Source: Ciona intestinalis
Taxonomy: Eukaryota > Chordata > Ascidiacea > Phlebobranchia > Cionidae
Length of the DNA stretch: 64,000 nt
Reading direction: 5' to 3'
Assembly (NCBI RefSeq): GCF_000224145.3
Contig: NC_020175.2
Location: 3,938,321-4,002,320 of the forward strand
This document shows positions 18,424 through 31,127 of the stretch, one piece after another. The notes below the pieces were generated by a model that was not told the origin of the DNA, ran no database searches, and was given only the letters and a program-made list of their open reading frames with translations. Positions within the stretch are counted from its first letter, which is position 1. Every line of letters begins with the position of its first letter. The position numbers were made by a program, and so were the translations under genes.

Positions 18424-21400
18424 ATGCGAGACGTTTTAGCTCGTCGTGCTAAGTTTGCTGTTGCAGGTTGTATTGTGTTCTTGTGGTTACTTACTGGTGG
18501 GATACAGTTTACTACCATTAAGCAGAACGTTGTAAATACTCGGAAAGACCCACCGATAGAAAAACAACGAACTTTTGGGACTTTAGAGAAAACTACATTC
18601 ATAGGTTTGAGTCCTTTTTGTAATATAGTAAGAGGGGGAGGATCGGACACTTTAACACATAATATTTGAAAATCGTGATCGTGTTAACGATTCACAACGG
18701 TATGCGGGAGTCGTGAGGATATATATACGGTTTTATAATTCATTAAATATTTTATGCTGACCATCAGAAGGGACGAGAAAATAGAATAAAAAGGTGTCAC
18801 ATCTCCCCCCACTATATTGCCTTTTACATTTCTGACAAAATCGTTTGATAATAAATGTAAGATAGGTTTCAATTTGGAGAAAATGGTCCGTGTTTTTATT
18901 CTCTTTTGTCGTACAATTTGCTAGACAAAGAATATTTTCAGAATTATAGAACCGTATCCTCACGGATGTAAACACGCGCTGATGATATAATTGCTCAAAA
19001 AAATAGGAATAAATTTAACAAATGCAGGTGTACATATATCACAACACTAACGGCCCCATTGTAATTTACCAGCCAACAAAACGGTCCTAAAGGCATACGA
19101 AGCAACAAGAACAAATGTGTCATCACAAGTCCCGTTTTCACCTTTACCATTTGAAGATATGTACCCAGTAATTGTGAAACCGGTCAATTCCTCATCTGCG
19201 GTAGTACTTTATAACAGAGTGCCAAAGTGCGCAAGTACAACGATGATTAATACTTTAAATTATTTGAAAACAAAATTGAAGTTTCGCCTTGTGAATGTCA
19301 ATGAACCACGAATAAAAATGTTTATGGACGCCAAAGCACAGGTATATAATTTTAACCAAATTTATAGTTGCCTACATATTACTGCTATATTGGGATATTT
19401 GTTACATCTATAGGATATTTACTGCCGTATGTATATTACACCACTATCTTTACTCGTAGCCTATACGTATATCTATATGCAGCAGTGAACGGTTGGGGCA
19501 AGATCGTAGCCTACATGTTTATGTTAAGTAAAACAAAGAATATTCAAAGAGTTATAACCTCCAGCCTCTTGTGACCTTATAGGGCGCTGGTATTTGTTAA
19601 AAACACGATTAGGAAATATGGAATACTATGCGCTATAGGGGTATATCTCATTTTATACCCAGCAACAGTACTGTATATTACTGCATTACTTGTTTACATT
19701 ACACCACAGGCTCGAATGGCAAACGGAATCCTTGAATTGAAAAGTGACGCGATTTTCGTGCGACATTTGCACTTCATAAACTTTTCACGGTATAGGCTTT
19801 TATATTTTATTATGTTTATCCAGAAATATCGGTCTAATAAAGAATTCGTGAATGTATATATTTTTTATGTACAATGTGAAGTCCCGTTGGTAGATCTGCC
19901 CTTTTAGTCATAAGCTTAACACTTAATTGTTGTGTAAAAAATATTTTTTAACGACTATATATTTGAAATTATACGTGGTTATTCACATTGTATTGAAACA
20001 AAACAAATGTAGATCCCACAAAATATATCAGTTTTTAAGTATAAGTCTATAAAATTCTCATAAAATGAACCGTAATAACGACTGAATATTACAATCCTTT
20101 TTTTCATTTTTTCTTTAGGTTTGGCTCGAAATGGCCAGTGTACATTAACGTGATAAGGGACCCAGTTGAAAGGTTTATATCTTACTACTATTACGTACGC
20201 TATGGGTTTCAGAGCAACAAAGGAGAAGTAGCTAAAAAATGGAAGCTTGACATTTCACCCGAACGCCAAAATATGGTATAGAAAAACGTGTTGTGTTTTG
20301 TTGCGCACTATAGCGCAGTGGTTGACGCGTTTGCGTTTAGTGCAGGGTACACGGGTTTGAGGCTCATTGCTGCTAGTCTTTTTGCGTGTGTTAACCTGCG
20401 GTGCAACAGTTAGAGACAATTGTCCAGTTACCCAGTGAACCAATATATATTATTTAAAATTTAAATTATCAGCCATATACTTTTAAATGTAAATACAAAA
20501 TTTATTCATTAGCAAAGTTATATATGCAATAACTCGGGTAACACATGAGGTGTGTGAAACAAATTACCCGTGTTAAATTAACGACTAATGTCGTTGCCCT
20601 ACCACAGGAGGCTATAAATTACATTCTATCATTCATTAATGCATTTTATTGATTTTAACCAGAACCTAAAACGCTAGACAAAATACACCTGATTGATATA
20701 AAATACAATTTACTATACACGCTGACAATACATTTTGTTGAATTCAAATATTAAAATTGCAGCCACTAGAAGAATGTGTTATGAAAGATCCAGATAAATG
20801 TGTGCGTACAAACTCCGTGACCATGCTCGCTTTCTTTTGCGGACAGGAAAACATGTGCAGGTCCTAAAATGTTTTATCAAACTTTAAATTGTATATTATG
20901 TACCTCTTCTCAAATATAGCGAATATCAAATGAATTACTACCATTGAAACTTGAATATTAACGACGGAAAGCTATTTATGAAGTAAAGAAAACATGTTAT
21001 GGTTTAAATATAGACGCCCATGTTGTGTTATTACAGAGAATACTCTGACTATGCTTTGGAAAAAGCGAAAATCAATGCAGCTCGATATTTCACAGCGATA
21101 GGATTGGTCGAAGATTTACCAAACTCGTTCAAAATTTTCCACGCTTTACTTCCAAGGTACGTGGAACAAAAATGGTGCTTGTTATTTGTTTGTGCCTATC
21201 TGTCCTAGGATTATTGGTCAACTTATTCAGATGTTGTAACACCGGTGCTCAAATATGAATAGTAGCTTATATCTTTGTTGGTGGAAACAATAACAGTCGT
21301 TGTAACACAGGTGCTATGTTCCTTATGTACAAACATGTAATGATCAGCGGTATACACTGTGGTTAAGGGTCGGGTACTTTAACCGCTCTGTAGCCTATAT

Positions 21401-21854
21401 ACCCCAGTTTTAATAGCACCTTAATCTACAAAGTTCTAATAATATACACGTTTTTAACCTCTATATTCTCTTAGATACTTTACGACGACCGCTCTGATCG
21501 ATACACCAGCCAAAGGTAATGCAGATTGCTTTGATTTCGTGATTAAAAATCACTTAACATCTAGTGGGATGGGGGAGTCGTGAGAATACGGTTTTACAAT
21601 TGTTTGAGTGTTTCTTGTTTACTACTAAATGAGACAAGAACATTGATTGAGAAGATGTCTCATCTTCTCCCACCCTACTATAAATATAATCATTCTTGAA
21701 TGCAGATACCCGAACATTTATGAAAGAAGAACCGAGTCTTTTGGTAAAATCCTTGCTTCGAAAGGCACTCAGAGTCGACGTTGAGTTTTATAACTTTATT
21801 AAGCGAAGATTCTACAAGCAACTGGACGCACTGGTCAAAAACAACCTCGTGTAG
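18424..21854 (+). CDS. uronyl / heparan sulfate 2-O-sulfotransferase family (UST-like)
   Basis: Golgi type II enzyme transferring sulfate from PAPS to the 2-O position of uronic acids in glycosaminoglycans. Eight exons: 18424-18604, 19073-19341, 19710-19789, 20119-20275, 20763-20860, 21037-21156, 21475-21515 and 21706-21854, totalling 364 aa (human UST 406, HS2ST1 356). The N-terminal anchor is FAVAGCIVFLWLLTGGIQF. The 5'-phosphosulfate loop is YNRVPKCASTT; the 3'-phosphate site is YINVIRDPVERFISYYY. VRHLHFINFSRFG and FFCGQENMC resemble UST more than HS2ST1. The C-terminus (EFYNFIKRRFYKQL) matches the family end. ATG 18424 is preferred over an in-frame ATG at 18394 because AATATACAG at 18405-18413 between them looks like an acceptor, possibly for the spliced leader. 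A MITE remnant lies in the last intron. Confidence 0.88.
18626..18816 (-). mobile_element. TAGTAGGG palindromic MITE, decayed copy
   Basis: TAGTAAGAGGGGGAGGATCGGACA to TGTCACATCTCCCCCCACTA. A half copy of the opposite sense follows at about 18879-18966. Both lie in UST-like intron 1. Confidence 0.7.
19524..19655 (+). mobile_element. palindromic MITE fragment
   Basis: Internal and right part only (ACAAAGAATATTCAAAGAGTTATAA through ACACGATTAGGAAATATGG), lying in UST-like intron 2. Confidence 0.6.
20306..20640 (+). mobile_element. tRNA-derived SINE, divergent and interrupted
   Basis: The head has TAGCGCAGTGGTTGACGCG (box A-like) and GGGTTTGAGGCTC (box B-like). The tail GTGTGTGAAAC...GTCGTTGCCCTACCAC...TTACATTCTATCATTCATT lies 80 bp further on. 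In a UST-like intron. Confidence 0.55.
21562..21680 (-). mobile_element. palindromic MITE with internal deletion
   Basis: TAGTGGGATGGGGG passes directly to AGTCGTGAGAATACGG, so the left internal third is missing. The right end CATCTTCTCCCACCCTACTA is intact. Confidence 0.7.
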
Positions 21855-22345
21855 TTGTGAACTGTTGTTGGGCTATTATACTCACCTCTTAATTATGCTG
21901 CTCGTTGTTTTTAACGATCATATTACCCAAAATATTGACTTTAATCTGTTTTCCTGTTCAAGAACTAGCTCTGACCAACCACTTTGCCTATAAACTGTGT
22001 TAATATGGGCGTCATCACACAAACAATTTTCTTTCTTTTTCAATCGCCAAAAGGCGAAAGATATTTTTGTAAAAGCAGTTTGCAAATTGTTTGCAGAATC
22101 TTTGTAAGGTTCTAAAATGAAGAACATCAGTTAGTATTCAGCAAAAAACAGTTGTTTATCTCCTTATCCTTTTAAGGCTTAAACCTGCGTCATGTAATTT
22201 CCAACACTCCCCGATTCTCGGAATTATATAGTGCATGAATGCGCAAGCGGTAGTAAACCAATGCACGTAAGTAAACAGGGCGAACGAAACTATAGTTTGG
22301 ACGTTTGTACTTATAATATTTGCGTTACTGTCGCATTCTACACTG
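21855..22345. other. intergenic region, UST-like to TMEM179B-like
   Basis: Roughly 490 bp between tandem plus-strand genes. It contains short unsupported frames on both strands and no recognised element. Confidence 0.4.
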
Positions 22346-23843
22346 ATGGGTTGCTGTCCAAAAGTTGACCTTATTCTTGGGCCTGCAATAATTATATATT
22401 TGGCTACTGCAATAACCGAGATTGTATCTTCTGTTCCAGTTGGACTTGTGCAGGTTTGTTTTTCAATTTGCATAAAAGCAATAACTTCGATGCGCCTATA
22501 TATTGACTGGTTCTTTTATCAGGACGATTTTAAGGGAAGCTGCATATTTTCAGCCTCTGTTCAATATGTTCCAGCTCCAAACAACTCCTTTGTGGTTCTG
22601 CATTTTGGAGCAAAAAGTACATGCCAATTCTGCACTTATTTAACAATATTTACAGTATTGTTTCCATTGCTGTATGGTGGCTACACGCTCTATGCTTTGT
22701 GCAAAAACATTGAGAATGCGTAAGTATTGATATTAAAATATTTTTTATATTTTGAGTGTACATGTTTTAATGAACAACCCATTTCATTTTTGAATTAAAC
22801 AAACTTAAACATTTTTTTTTCAAATTGACATAAAGCCACAATGTTACCATATTTTGATATATAATATGTATCCTCATAGGTGCCAATTATTTTAAATGCA
22901 TGAAAGGCAGGTCTAGTTAAAAATCAGGATGGACAATATTGTATCATACTATCTATACATACGCATACATTTAGATCACAGATGTGGGTTCTTCCTGCAA
23001 TGATGGTAAATGTTCTTCTCTTCGTGCTTAAGTTTATCAGCTCATGCATACTCAGTGTCGGATTCTCCCAGCTTTGTGGTTCAGTTACAAAGAGCAAAGA
23101 TATTAAGTAAACTTCTTTGTTGTTTAAGGCTGATTATGTGAATGAATACAACTTATTTATCCTGGAGTGGCAGGGCAATAGTTATATTAACAGTGTTTTG
23201 TTTCATACATCTTTTGCTTGCAGATAAGTTTCCGTATGTGTAACTTTGTGGGTGATTATTTTTTTAATTTGGCTAAAAATTTAAACAATCTGTAAGTGAC
23301 CACTCTGTTTCATTGCCATTAACTGTGTTAATCCTTGCTATAACTGGAATATTATTCTTTTTTACAGAAGCTGTAGTGTTGGTCAAAGCAAAACCTGGTT
23401 ACATGGTGGTCTTGGGAAGCTGACAGGATCTCACTACGATACTTACTTAAAAACTGCCCAGGTATGACCAATTTCTTTGTAAACATAAGTTTCTACGTTT
23501 TAATTAATCTGATCTTCATTTCTGTATTCGTAAAGATAAACAAAATTTATGTGTTTATTAAATAGTACTTTATAATTACCTAACACATTTTTGCTTGGGG
23601 GAAAATTAACTGATTAGCGATTCCTATTATTTTCAGTCTGCTTCCTGGTTCTGCGTTTTTGAGTGGGTTCTCCTTTCCGTTCTTGCCTTTCTGCATTACC
23701 GACGTAACATGAAGCTAAGATCATCAGGAACTGCCATGAGTGATCCTGCTGCTGGTGTAAACACCTCCGAAAAAGCTGGTGTCATTGCCAATGAGTTGCC
23801 TACAGGAACATCTGTCATCAACCCTAATTATACAGGCAGTTAA
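22346..23843 (+). CDS. TMEM179B: TMEM179/TMEM179B-like four-pass membrane protein
   Basis: Five phase-compatible exons: 22346-22453, 22523-22719, 22975-23106, 23368-23461 and 23637-23843, totalling 245 aa. Four hydrophobic segments are visible: LGPAIIIYLATAITEIV (about 10-30), CTYLTIFTVLFPLLYGGYTL (about 75-95), MMVNVLLFVLKFISSCILS (about 110-130) and WFCVFEWVLLSVLAFLHY (about 182-200). The extracellular loop motif DDFKGSCIFSA and SCSVGQSK...YLKTAQSASW match the layout of vertebrate TMEM179B, where the same GRCPLY and SCSEAQ...AETSSW blocks occur. The C-terminal tail is short, polar and cytosolic. The molecular role of the family is not established. Convergent with the VRK1-like gene. Confidence 0.8.
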
Positions 23844-24587
23844 AGCAATATTTTGATGTTACTGACGCTTATTTGAGAAGTAATTAATGGGAATTATGGT
23901 TAAGTTTTTGAAACAGATTTATAAGCAGTAATTTTATAGTAATGATGCAATATTGTAATGTTACCACATTATTAATTTTTTTTAAACACATATTTTTATG
24001 GGAATTTTTTTAACCACTGCTTAAAATCAACGACTTACCAATATCCAGATTTTATGATTTCCTTGTTTATACCATGTTGCTTTTTCTGAATAATATCCGA
24101 AGTGAATCCTTAAGATGTAATATTTGTAGAAGATTTTACCAGTATGATCCCAAAAGTGCAATTCTTGTTGTGTTGATTATATATCCATGATTAAATGTAC
24201 CTTTATCTCAATGTATATGTTTCACCTTTCATGTCGAGATTATTATTGTATTAGGTGTTGAACACAAAGTAGCAATTTAACTTTTCAAATTTGCAATAAC
24301 AGATATATTCGCATACATGTACAGTGTTGTATCTTCAATGTAATCTTGGCCTCATGTTAATAATCATTAAATGCATGCCTGCAGGAATTTTGATCAAAAC
24401 TTTAATAAATTATGATCCTTATACATCCGTAGTGGTCCAGGTTAAAGAGATTGCAGTATTTAAAACCTTATCGAAACATATCACAACTAATATACAACAG
24501 GTTAATTTTTCCTTTTATGATTGTTCAAAAAAAGCAGTTACAAAAACAACAAAAAGAAGTTTATAAGATAAGAAGTTTATAAGATAT
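23844..24587. other. convergent 3' intergenic region
   Basis: Contains the 3' ends of the TMEM179B-like gene (+) and the VRK1-like gene (-). Candidate ATTAAA/AATAAA hexamers occur near 24191 and 24402. Nothing else seen. Confidence 0.4.
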
Positions 24588-27500
24588 CTATTTCCTTGAC
24601 TTAATTTTCTTCAGAGAAGGAGTTGTCTGAGTACTGGAATCCGATTTGGGAACGTTACCCTTACGTTTTCGCTTAAACACTAAAAAAAAAAGGAAACCAT
24701 ATATTTTGATTTCGACTTTTTTTCTAATACACATAAATTTTTACAGTGAAGTATTGTTATTGTATGTTATGAAACAGGGGATTTCAGGCAGAGTTTGGCC
24801 CATTACTTTAACACCCAGTGCAAAAGACCTAGCATTTAAATTTGCAATGCCAGAAATAGACAGTTTTTAAACTTGGAAAGGCAGGGGCAAAAGTAAATTA
24901 ACAATCGTAGACACTTACCTGGATGTTTTCCAACCCTTGTGCCGGTCAATGCATCATCTTTAGTCAGAACAGGTACAGTGTGTAATGGGGCCATGGAATA
25001 TCGTGATTTCAACCTATAAACATATCTCTAATTTAAAAAACTGTAACTTTAGTTGCTTTAAAATGTCTACCATTAAATACTCACTAAATCAATAGGTGAA
25101 ATTACAAAAATTAGCATAGTAAATAAAAAAAACAAGTCGTTTTTACTTTGTTGTTTGTCTTAGTCCCTGTTTTAAAGGTGAAAGTTCTGTCTCCAACCCT
25201 GGAATGATAGAATTTGCTTTATTTTCATCATTTGAAGGATCAGAAGATGCTGTGGCATCCTTGGTTGAAGGTGCGGGAATATCAGCAAGAGTTTTTACTT
25301 GTGCAAAATCAGATTTCCTGCAAAAACAAATCATGGAAAGTTAGAATTTACTTACAATAAATATATAAGGTAATGCGCCAACTTTGGTGTGCCAAGCCAT
25401 ATGACTTTTTTCTGTTGTTATTTTAGATATGTTCACAAATAAACAGTCACAATTGGAAACTAGATAAACTATATATATAATACAAGTTAAAATATCAAAC
25501 CATACTGTTTTGTTTTAGATACAAACATTTGCATCATAGTTATAGTAGGGTGGGGGAAGATGGGACACTTTCATCGCAATAATCCTGATCGTGTTTCAAA
25601 CAACTCACAACGGGGTATGGGAGTCATGAGGATGTAGTTTTATAATTCTTTAAACGTCCTTTGTATACTACTAAATGGGAAGAGAAAGTAGAATAAAGAG
25701 CTGCCCCTTCTTCCCCCACCCTACTATATACACCTACTATATGTATTAAAATTATATATTATTTAATTACTTTGGATTTGATTTCGACAAATTCTTGGAA
25801 CTTCCCATTGGAGGTCGATTATTCTGGTTTAAACCAGGAATAATTTTGTTTGTCTCTTCTGTTGGGGAAGAGTCCACAATGATGGATGTTCCTTCCTCTT
25901 CATCTGATGGGGAGTTCGTTGAAGATCTTGTTCGAGACAACTCTTTACTGCGAATAATTTTGTATTGCTAAATTATCGTGCCAAGTGATATTCTATATGG
26001 GTTTGGGGTAATGGCTTAAGTCTCATGTTCTTTTAAAATTTAGGAACCTCACCTATACAGAATAGAATTCTATATGGGCGAGATCTTTTGGCAAAATTGT
26101 TAGGGAAAATAGATTTAAGCCACATTTGGCTCATTACCCCACTTAGCTTTCTCGCCACACAGCCAGCTTATAAGTAAAATAAATAAGTGATGAATAAAAA
26201 ATTGAACGGACTCTAGTCATGCAAGAGGATACTGTATTTTGTAAAAGAGAGATAACAACTTACATTAAATATGCCCAATGTTATGCTACAGGTTTATAGT
26301 GCATTCTAAGTAGCAACAAGAATTTTATGATACATATCAACACTTTTAATCATAACATCTTGAACCTACCTTTTTACTTTGTTCACTGGTTCCATAACCA
26401 TGTGTGGGGGTTGGGTTTTGCTGCTTTTTTTAGCTTTACTTCCACTTTTTGCAGAAGATTTAGCTTTAGTTTCAAGCTTTACAGGTTTCACTGGAGAATC
26501 AAAGTCAGAGTCACAGCTTTCAATAATGTCCGACCCTGAAGTTTCTGACAATCTAACGTTGCGTTTCTTTTTCGCTTGTGCAGCTACGCCAACACCTCTT
26601 TTGTTTAAAACCTTGTGACGTTTTACTGACGGCTGGTAGTCGTCACTTTCTTCAGACGAAGCGCTGCTACTTTCACTTTGAACAATTATTTTCTTTTTTC
26701 TCGCAGATATTCTTCCTTTTTTTGGAGGCTGTTCATCCTCAGAGGACTGGGATTCCTCTATGGTGTGCGGAGTAGAAGAGGAAGGAGTGTTTGTTTTGCT
26801 TGAAAGAGGACGAGAATTTCGAGACTGAAAACAAGTTTACTGTGAAAAAATGATTAAAATTTCTTAACTTGTTTTATAGGTGCATAAAACACAGATTTTT
26901 GTTCAGCTTTAGGTCTTTTAAAATAAACATTTTAGTCCAAACATATGACACACAATTCCATTTATTTTCCGTTATAAAACTAAAACCATACTTGGTGATG
27001 TCAGAAGTTAAAATGTCAAAACTTATTCTATAGGCTATATAATGCAAATACAACTAAATAGAACGTCAAAACATTGGTATTGGTATTGGTAAAAGGATTA
27101 ATACAAAATTGCCTAAACTAAAATTAATTCATATCGTGAATGACAGCAGCAGTTTATATAACATTGAAATATTTTTTAGTACCAGTATACCACTAACCTT
27201 TGCTTTGACAGGTTGTTTTTTTCTTGGCGAAGTTCTCCTTGCAGTTTCTTCCACACCAAATTCAATGGGGGACGAAACAGAGACACACGCAAATTTTAAG
27301 TAGGATTTGAAAAAGTTTCGTAATTTATTGTAGTCTGGTGTTTCCGAATACTCCAACTCAGCAACACAACTTAGATACTTGGTTACTTCATCTGTGTAAA
27401 AACAAAGCTAACATAACATAAAAACTGGTAAAATAATCCAAAACCAAAGGTGGCTGTACACAGTATCTGGCATGTGAATTCGCATTCGAAGTCGTATGCA

Positions 27501-30500
27501 AACCCATTACCAAGTTCCGCATGCGGCAGCGAAATCCAGACAAAACGGACGAATTCCGGATACTGTGTACAGCCACCTTAATAAATTTAAAAAAATAATA
27601 TTAAACTAACATAAAAACTGATAACTTAAATTAAAAACTGGTTATTTGATCAGAGAATTGATAAACTGACATTAAAGAAAGTAAAGTAACATTATAACTA
27701 GTGAATAAAAGTTGGCATTTGTAAATTTACATAAAATAAGTACGAGCAAACCTGGTGTATCTGTAGAACAACAAGTTTTGACAAACTTCTTGACATCTGC
27801 CATCGCTGATACTTTCATCTCCATTACTTTTAACGGGTCGCTGAGTTTGGTCTCCCATGGAAGTTTACCACTCAGCCAATGTACGAGGACAAAACCGAGG
27901 ATCTCGAAGTCAGCACGGCGTGACGGGGCTGTTTAGAATTAATTTTATGAGAAAAAATGATTCTTCTATGTAACAACTGTAATTGTAGTCATTGATGTAT
28001 GTGATGTTATCAATGTTATGGGACACATTTTTTACGTGAAGGTATTCAATTTTTAGGTAAAGGCATTTAAATTTTATGTAAAGGTATTTAATGTCTTTGT
28101 GAAGTTATTAAATTTTATGTGAAGGTATTTAATTTTTATGTAAGGGTATTTAATGTTTTTGTAAAGGTTATTAATTTTTATGTGAAGGTAGGCCTATTTA
28201 CTTTTAACCTGTAGTCTATACAGTATATTTCAAAAGTGTAATTAATAAAGTTAATTACACTTAAGGCCTAGTATAATCATATTAATGCACCAATTGGCCT
28301 AAAAACTCCTGGTTTTTTTAAAGAAAGGTGACTATGCGGAGCTGTCTCGAAACTTTTCTAAAATACGCAGCTTATTACTTCTATAGATGCCCATACAAAT
28401 AAGTAAATTGAATATATATATATATATGTAAAAAAAAAAATTATACGCAGTTGTTTCAAAACACCCACCTGTTCCCTTATGAGCATCCACACTTGTATAT
28501 TCGATCGTTCCATTGTGAGCTTTCCTTGGGTCTGGTTTGTACTCCTTATGTACACCGTCGGACTTGTAACGAGCTGCTAAGCCAAAATCAACAAGGTATA
28601 CCTATAATCGGAGTGAGAAGTTTTATTTTACGTGGGTGAAATACCGCACTAATTAGACTAGAGTTGGCCCATTACCTTGATACCCAGAGTACTACAACCC
28701 ATTTAGTCAGTAGTGAGTCTAGTGACCACTGGGTTGGAGCAATTTCCGCTAAGTGTCTTGCCCAAAAACGCATCACTCTATTAGTTTTGGTATCATTGTA
28801 AGCAACAAACCCAGTATTTTTCGATTAAGTAACAAAACCAAGTTAAGGTCAAATAGCAACATTAGCAGATGTGCAAAATTGTACACCTATGGGTATCATA
28901 CTCATACATACATGCTTGGGGTCCTTGTAACACTGTAGTATATTTGCACCTTTAATATCAGCATGTACATATTCCATGGAATGCATGTATTCCAGTGCAT
29001 CAATCTGAAACATGAGCAATGTAACAGAAAATGCATATAAACAAGTAACAAAAAAGATAAAATTAACCAATATAGAGTTAGGTGGGGGAACATGGGACAC
29101 CTTTTTATTCAATTTTCTCGTCCCATTTGGTAGTAAACAGAAAAAATTCAAAGAATTATAAAACTGTATCCTAACGACTTCCATAGACCATTGTTAATTG
29201 ATTAAAACACAAGTAGGTTATTTGGATATTATGTGCTAAAAGTGTCCATCTTACTATATACCCTACTATATATAAATGAAATAGCCTAGGCCCTAGACCT
29301 ATATCTTTTTTATATCCTATCATTTACTATTTTCTTACAATTAAAATGGCAATTTTTGAGACTGTGGCTCTAGTAAACTTTTTTCCAGATTTGATCCATA
29401 AATTATGAAGATCTGTTCCACATCTTGGCATCACGAGAAACCTCATCCCATCCTCCCTGTTGCCATTTGTATTATTATGTAAACCATGGGCAATATAGGG
29501 AGGAATCCCCACAAATTGTAGTTTCATACTCTTCCTCCACTTTTCGACTGCAACCATAAAACATACAAATCAAATATATATATTTATATATATTATATGT
29601 ATAGAATATGCACTACTAAAATTAATTGAATAAACTGTTTATGATACACTTACTGTCCTCAGATTTTGCAGCTCTCTGGTAAAATGCAAGTTCACAGAAA
29701 AGTGGACCATTTGCCATTGGTTCCTGTGCAACAAAGAAAAACACAATATTTTACAAAACAGAACTTCTTATTTATCCCTATAACTAGTTCAAAATGAAAG
29801 TCATATTAAATTAATTAAGCAAAGAAATAGAAGGTATTCTCAAACCGAATTGTTATTACATTGAATTTAAAATAAAAAAGTGCGTTGGTTAAAACTATGG
29901 CTATTTTAACATTATTCAGCTTATAAGGTTGGTAAAAGAACAACTTACCACTTTAATAACATACTTTGCATCATCTTTTACTGATGGTTTGGAAGCATCA
30001 TCAGCTGAAGAAATGAAAAATAAAATAAAACACCTTGTTAATATAAAATTAAAAAAAAAACTTTTGAACTTTACCTTTTTTTTAAATTAAAAAATCATGC
30101 ATGTTTAAATATATATTCGGTTTTAAGTTTAATGACAATCAGACTACTAAGCCAGAGTGCCCGGGCAATCTAACTTTGAAGAATGTGCAAAAGATATAGT
30201 AGGGTGGGAAAAGATGGGATACCTTTAGCACATAATATCCAAATATCCTGATCGTGTTTTAAACAATTAACATTGGTCTATAGGAGCCATAAGAATGAAG
30301 TTTTATAACTTTTGGAATTTTTTGGTTTACGACCAAATAGGAATAGTAAAATAGAAAAAGTAGGTGTCCCATCTTCCCCTACTCAACCATATAATAATTT
30401 AATAATATCTCAATTTGCAAAGATATCTCCATTTAACAATAAAATTCAACCATTTAAAAAAATTCAAAAGCTTAAAAAAAACAACATTAAAAAATGTGCA

Positions 30501-30715
30501 GAATATATATCAGTTTAATAAACACTTCTCGATTGGCAATAAAACAAAATAACAAATATTCCATTACCCAAATAAATGAGGCCAAATCCACCAGATCCAA
30601 TTGACTTTCCTATCTTCCATTCTTTTTTCTTTAGATCTTTCAATATGAATCCTGGATCCAGTGGAGCACATAGTTTATGTGCAGGCGGTTTCCCTTTTCC
30701 TTTTTTTGGAGGCAT
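24588..30715 (-). CDS. VRK1: vaccinia-related kinase 1-like, long C-terminal tail
   Basis: Nuclear Ser/Thr kinase of the CK1/VRK group, acting on histone H3, BAF and p53 in vertebrates. Thirteen exons: 30568-30715, 29949-30004, 29654-29723, 29339-29547, 28912-29004, 28469-28601, 27752-27928, 27198-27391, 26370-26824, 25771-25947, 25147-25317, 24919-25013 and 24588-24679, totalling 689 aa. Glycine loop [15 protein letters not shown] (about 37-50), beta-3 Lys in AKYVIKV, catalytic loop [12 protein letters not shown] with Asp, [12 protein letters not shown] metal site, and [10 protein letters not shown] at the kinase end (about 340). The tail of about 330 residues (human VRK1 totals 396) is Ser/Lys/Pro-rich and probably disordered, with basic clusters such as KKKRNVR and FKRKRKG that could be nuclear localisation signals. 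The first residues ([11 protein letters not shown]) are basic as in VRK1. Confidence 0.93.
25543..25726 (-). mobile_element. TAGTAGGG palindromic MITE, full length
   Basis: Clean copy flanked by TATA on both sides: TAGTAGGGTGGGGGAAGATGGG ... CTTCCCCCACCCTACTA. In a VRK1-like tail intron. Confidence 0.85.
27446..27580. mobile_element. second MITE family, AAAGGTGGCTGTA ends, copy 2
   Basis: AAAGGTGGCTGTACACAGTATC...GGATACTGTGTACAGCCACCTT, about 135 bp. It aligns along its whole length with the copy at 11668-11813 but is somewhat shorter inside. Confidence 0.8.
28028..28195. repeat. minisatellite, unit about 21-22 bp, about 8 units
   Basis: Imperfect tandem copies of TTTATGTGAAGGTATTTAAT lie in the VRK1-like intron between exons 6 and 7. 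Confidence 0.75.
29075..29268 (+). mobile_element. TAGTAGGG palindromic MITE, nearly full
   Basis: GTTAGGTGGGGGAACATGGGACACC ... CCCTACTA; the right end carries a small duplication (TTACTATATACCCTACTATA). Intron of the VRK1-like gene. Confidence 0.8.
30197..30391 (-). mobile_element. TAGTAGGG palindromic MITE, full length
   Basis: TAGTAGGGTGGGAAAAGATGGGA ... CCCATCTTCCCCTACTCAACCATA, in VRK1-like intron 1. Confidence 0.8.
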
Positions 30716-31127
30716 CGTTAAACTTCACCCACAGCGCAAATAACATGTAATGTGAATATTTAACTATTCATTCTCTGCAACATTTCATTGCAAAATTTTA
30801 CGACATACATTAAAGGAAGACCAGGCCCAAATTTAGAGAAAAAGTGCTGTTTAGTTGCTTTTAGCACTGGCAATAATAAAATACCACATTTTTTCAACTA
30901 ATTGGGATTATTAATGATAAAATCAGGTGTAGATTTAGTGCTAATGGTGTACGATATAAAATGAGCATTTTAATACAATCGAAAATAGTATTTAAGCACA
31001 GATTAGAACAAAGTTGTTTTGATGTCTTGAACTTTTATATATATTGTTTTAAGTTCATGTTTCAACATTATTAACCATCAACACTCGCATGCAAATAAAT
31101 ATGACGCATATTTATTTTTCCGAAACA
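30716..31127. other. short intergenic region, NAA50 stop to VRK1 start
   Basis: About 410 bp between tandem minus-strand genes; AT-rich, nothing recognised. Confidence 0.4.

Noticed and set aside
28028-28195. CRISPR-like array
   Set aside because: Units are contiguous, without unique spacers, in a eukaryotic intron; an ordinary minisatellite.
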